Shown here piece by piece: positions 32,469-34,749 of a stretch of DNA of 34,749 nt. Within the stretch, counting starts at the first letter, position 1. Each line of letters begins with the position of its first letter. This stretch comes from SPDF01 sp963812085 (GTDB lineage Bacteria > Gemmatimonadota > Gemmatimonadetes > Gemmatimonadales > GWC2-71-9), in assembly GCA_963812085.1 (NCBI GenBank), contig CAWETL010000013.1, positions 1 through 34,749 on the forward strand, written 5' to 3'. The notes under the pieces were generated by a model. That model was not told the DNA's origin, did not search any database, and saw nothing but the letters and a program-made list of their open reading frames with translations. The translations under genes were made by a program, and so were the position numbers.

Positions 32469-33503
32469 GTGCCGTCGCCGGCGCGGGACTTCGCCAGCGA
32501 CAACTCCGCCGGCATCCATCCGGAGGTGCTGGCGGCCATCGCCGCCGCGAACGAGGGGCACGCCCGTGCGTACGGGGCGGACCCCTGGACCGCGGCGGCG
32601 ATGCTGTTGTTCCGGACCGAATTCGGGGCGGATTCCGAGGCCTTCTTCGTGTTCGGAGGCACGGGGGCCAACGTCGTCGCCCTCGACGCGTTGCTCCAGC
32701 CGTGGCAAGCGGTGCTCTGCGCGTCCACTTCGCACATCTACGTCGATGAGTGCGGAGCTCCCGAGCGGTTTCTCGGCGCCAAGCTCATCCCGCTCCAGGC
32801 GCCGGGCGGCAAGCTGGAGCCGGACCTCATCCGGGGTGCCCTGACCGGCATCGGTGACGAGCACCGCGTCCAGCCCCGCGTCATCTCGATCAGTCAGTCC
32901 ACGGAATACGGCACGGTCTATCGGCCCGAGGAGTTGCGGGCCCTTTCGGCGTTCGCGCGCGACCACGGCCTCCTGCTCCATATGGACGGCGCCCGGCTGG
33001 CCAACGCCGCCGCGGCGCTCGACCTCCCGCTCCGGGCGCTCACCGCCGATGTCGGGGTGGACGTGCTGTCCTTCGGCGGGACCAAGAACGGCGCGATGGG
33101 CGCCGAGGCGGTGGTCTTCTTCGATCGGTCGCGCGCGGCGGGCGTCCACTTCGGCCGAAAGCAGGCGATGCAGCTCCCGTCGAAGATGCGCTTCGTGGCG
33201 GCCCAGTTCGAGGCGCTCCTCCGCGACGGCCTCTGGCGCCGCAACGCCCTCCACGCCAACCGGATGGCCCGGCTTCTCGCGGACCTCGCGCGCGCGGTGC
33301 CGGGGGTCACGATCACCCAGCCGGTGGACGCCAACGCCGTCTTCGCGCGGCTTCCGGCGGAGCGAATCGAGGCCCTCCAGGCCCGCCGGCGCTTCCTGCT
33401 CTGGGACGAGGCGTCCTCCGAGGTGCGCTGGATGTGCGCGTTCGACACCACCGAAGCGGACGTCCACGCCTTCGCCGCCGAGATCCGCAGCACCCTCGCC
33501 TGA
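32469..33503 (+). CDS. Low-specificity L-threonine aldolase
   Basis: Protein of 344 residues from GTG 32469, 8 bases after the M1 peptidase stop. It is a fold-type I PLP enzyme (beta-eliminating lyase family) that cleaves L-threonine and related beta-hydroxy amino acids to glycine and an aldehyde. Motifs are FASDNSAGIHPEVLAAI at the N-terminus, FVFGGTGANVVAL, SHIYVDECGAPE, ISISQSTEYGTVY, the PLP-contact Asp in LLHMDGARLANA and the lysine site LSFGGTKNGAMGAEA. Threonine use is a theme shared with kbl-tdh 25 kb away. The gene is followed by a terminator. Confidence 0.93.
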   Translation: MPSPARDFASDNSAGIHPEVLAAIAAANEGHARAYGADPWTAAAMLLFRTEFGADSEAFFVFGGTGANVVALDALLQPWQAVLCASTSHIYVDECGAPERFLGAKLIPLQAPGGKLEPDLIRGALTGIGDEHRVQPRVISISQSTEYGTVYRPEELRALSAFARDHGLLLHMDGARLANAAAALDLPLRALTADVGVDVLSFGGTKNGAMGAEAVVFFDRSRAAGVHFGRKQAMQLPSKMRFVAAQFEALLRDGLWRRNALHANRMARLLADLARAVPGVTITQPVDANAVFARLPAERIEALQARRRFLLWDEASSEVRWMCAFDTTEADVHAFAAEIRSTLA

Positions 33504-33506
33504 CCG

Positions 33507-33535
33507 CGGGCCGGAAGGCCCGTTCCATGTTTTTT
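33507..33535 (+). terminator. Rho-independent terminator after the threonine aldolase gene
   Basis: CGGGCC pairs with GGCCCG around GGAA (33507-33522), followed by TTCCATG and six T (33530-33535). It sits 3 bases after the aldolase stop. Confidence 0.6.
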
Positions 33536-33595
33536 CAAGCTCCCTTCATACCGTCCGGCGCACGTTGAAGCATCCCGATTCGTCAAGGAGCTCTC

Positions 33596-34471
33596 GTGCG
33601 CGCCATCCTGGCCCCCCTCGACGGTTCTCGCCTGGCCGAGGAGTCGCTTCGCGCCGCCTGCACGACCGCGCGGCGCACCGCCGCCGTGCTGCACATGGCG
33701 CTGGTGCACCATCCGGTCGCGGCCGGCGGTGACACCGCGGCCATGGCGCCGGCCTTCGACGAACTGGAGCGGCTCGCGCGGGAAGGGGAGGAACGCTACC
33801 TGGCCCAGGTGGCCGATCGGGTGGGGCAGGCGCACGGGATCCGGGTCGAGACGGCGATCCTCGACGGCCCGGTGGCCGAGACGCTCGAGGCGCACGTGGA
33901 GCGCATCGGGGCCGGCCTCGTGGTGATGACCACGCATGGCCGGGGAGTGGTGAGTCGCTTCTGGCTCGGCAGCGTGGCGGACCATCTCCTGCGGCATCTC
34001 GAGGTCCCGCTGCTGTTGCTCCGGCATCATGAGCATCCGGCGGTGGACAGCCGCATGGCCTTCCGCCGCATGCTGGTGCCGCTCGACGGATCGGCGCGCT
34101 CCGAGACGGTGCTCGAGCCGGCGCTCGCGCTCTGCCCGCCGCCGACGGCGGAGTTCGCCCTCGTGCGGATCATCCCGGTGGAATCGGCGAATACCGCGCG
34201 CGAGCGCGAGGAAGCGGCGGCCTATCTCGATGCGGTCGCCGACAGGCTGGAGCGGCGGGGCTGCCGGGTGAGCACGACCGTGGTGGAGTCAGCGTCGCCG
34301 GCCGAGGCGATCCTGGACCAGGGGAGGCCGGAGGCGACCGACTGCATCGCGATGGCCACCCGCGGCGCGGCTGGGGTCAGGCGACTGGTCGTGGGAAGTG
34401 TCACGGACAAGGTGGTGCGGGGGGCGGACGTTCCGGTGTTGGCGCTTCACCCGCCCTGGGTGGAGGGGTGA
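33596..34471 (+). CDS. Tandem universal stress protein (two UspA domains)
   Basis: Protein of 291 residues with two UspA domains, at about 1-140 and 155-290. Each starts with the strand ILAPLDGS or MLVPLDGSARSE, and each has the nucleotide-binding pattern G-2x-G-9x-G-S/T: THGRGVVSRFWLGSVADHLL and TRGAAGVRRLVVGSVTDK. These suggest ATP binding in both halves. The start GTG 33596 follows AAGGAG. Such proteins respond to starvation or stress; the exact job is unknown. The gene is monocistronic, with a 92-base gap and terminator upstream. Confidence 0.93.
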   Translation: MRAILAPLDGSRLAEESLRAACTTARRTAAVLHMALVHHPVAAGGDTAAMAPAFDELERLAREGEERYLAQVADRVGQAHGIRVETAILDGPVAETLEAHVERIGAGLVVMTTHGRGVVSRFWLGSVADHLLRHLEVPLLLLRHHEHPAVDSRMAFRRMLVPLDGSARSETVLEPALALCPPPTAEFALVRIIPVESANTAREREEAAAYLDAVADRLERRGCRVSTTVVESASPAEAILDQGRPEATDCIAMATRGAAGVRRLVVGSVTDKVVRGADVPVLALHPPWVEG

Positions 34472-34749
34472 TTCGAGCCGCGGCGGGGCAGCAGCCAGCG
34501 ACGCGGCTTCCGCCGGCGGGCGGCAGGGTGGGGACGGGGCGAGTCGGCCGTCGCGGCGCCGGGTTCCGGGGCCAACCAGGGGAATTCACGGAGGATTTCA
34601 GGCGACAGCGGAAGGCGGATGGGCATGGTGGGGAATCTGGACTCCGATCGTGAAGCAATGATGACGTTGAGATGAAGGGCGTTTCCCGGCTGGTTCACCG
34701 GGCGGTTACGGGGGTGGCGGTAAGCTGCCTATGTCCTCAGACGGGAGGT
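34472..34749. other. Terminal gap with possible leader of the next gene
   Basis: No confident gene. A minus-strand frame from ATG 34626 (MPIRLPLSPEILREFPWLAP...) could encode 59 residues but overlaps the stress protein end and has no Shine-Dalgarno. The window ends in GGGAGGT, a likely ribosome binding site for a plus-strand gene just outside. Confidence 0.4.

Noticed and set aside
34447..34626. Minus-strand 59-residue gene beyond the stress protein
   Set aside because: It overlaps the stress protein gene, lacks a Shine-Dalgarno and has a low-complexity Arg/Pro tail; listed only as a note in the terminal gap.

Overview
The window is GC-rich (visibly near 70%), densely coded on both strands, and uses many GTG starts and 4-base stop/start overlaps (ATGA, GTGA). 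The gene set (full-length Rho, MltG-RuvX, Kbl-Tdh, ThiE, a NYN/OST-HTH protein, a signal-peptided M1 peptidase, outer-membrane and lipoprotein signals) points to a Gram-negative bacterium. The style resembles Gemmatimonadota, but no marker here settles the phylum. There are no rRNA or tRNA genes and no CRISPR array.

Layout. 0-4 kb (+): acyl-CoA synthetase, NYN/OST-HTH RNase-like protein and 3-methyladenine DNA glycosylase, joined by 4-base overlaps. 4-10.5 kb (-): an outer-membrane beta-barrel protein, the threonine catabolic pair kbl-tdh, and a Cys-type formate dehydrogenase alpha subunit. 10.7-11.9 kb (+): a VanZ-domain membrane protein. 11.9-18.9 kb (-): a complete lasso-peptide biosynthetic cluster. 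19.3-20.3 kb (+): a lipoprotein. 20.5-22.5 kb (-): a small protein, a methyltransferase-like protein and a CDF cation transporter. 22.6-24.6 kb (+): an SdpR/SdpI-type repressor and immunity pair followed by an alpha/beta hydrolase. 24.7-29.3 kb: RlmI (-), ThiE (+), then MltG, RuvX and Rho (-). 29.7-34.5 kb (+): a two-gene unit with a tiny HisKA-like protein, M1 aminopeptidase, threonine aldolase and a tandem universal stress protein.

The main discovery is the lasso cluster. In transcription order it encodes RRE/PqqD (B1), transglutaminase-like leader peptidase (B2), asparagine-synthetase-like cyclase (C), a 54-residue precursor (A) behind a near-perfect Shine-Dalgarno, an HPr-kinase-like peptide kinase (K), an ABC ATPase and ABC-2 permease, and a family-5-type nucleotidyltransferase (N). 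The leader matches YxxPxLx3Gx5Tx exactly. The predicted core is unusually long (about 36 residues), has two Cys in its tail and ends in Ser, the residue type such kinases phosphorylate. This predicts a phosphorylated, possibly further decorated lasso peptide.

Three families of short palindromic repeats are scattered through the window. Family A is built on GTAGGGGCGCACC and its inverse, family B on TGTCATTGCGAGG...CCTCGCAATGACA (about 90 bp), and family C is a 25-bp CCCCGGCGAAAGCCGGGG type. Family A copies lie inside two coding regions, supply the stop codon of rho, and in one place sit inside a family B copy.

Many genes carry one-base frameshifts with clear homology continuing in the next frame. 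Most are an extra base in a G/C run, and they concentrate at 13.1-16.5 kb. I treat most as likely sequence errors, so those genes are annotated across the shifts.
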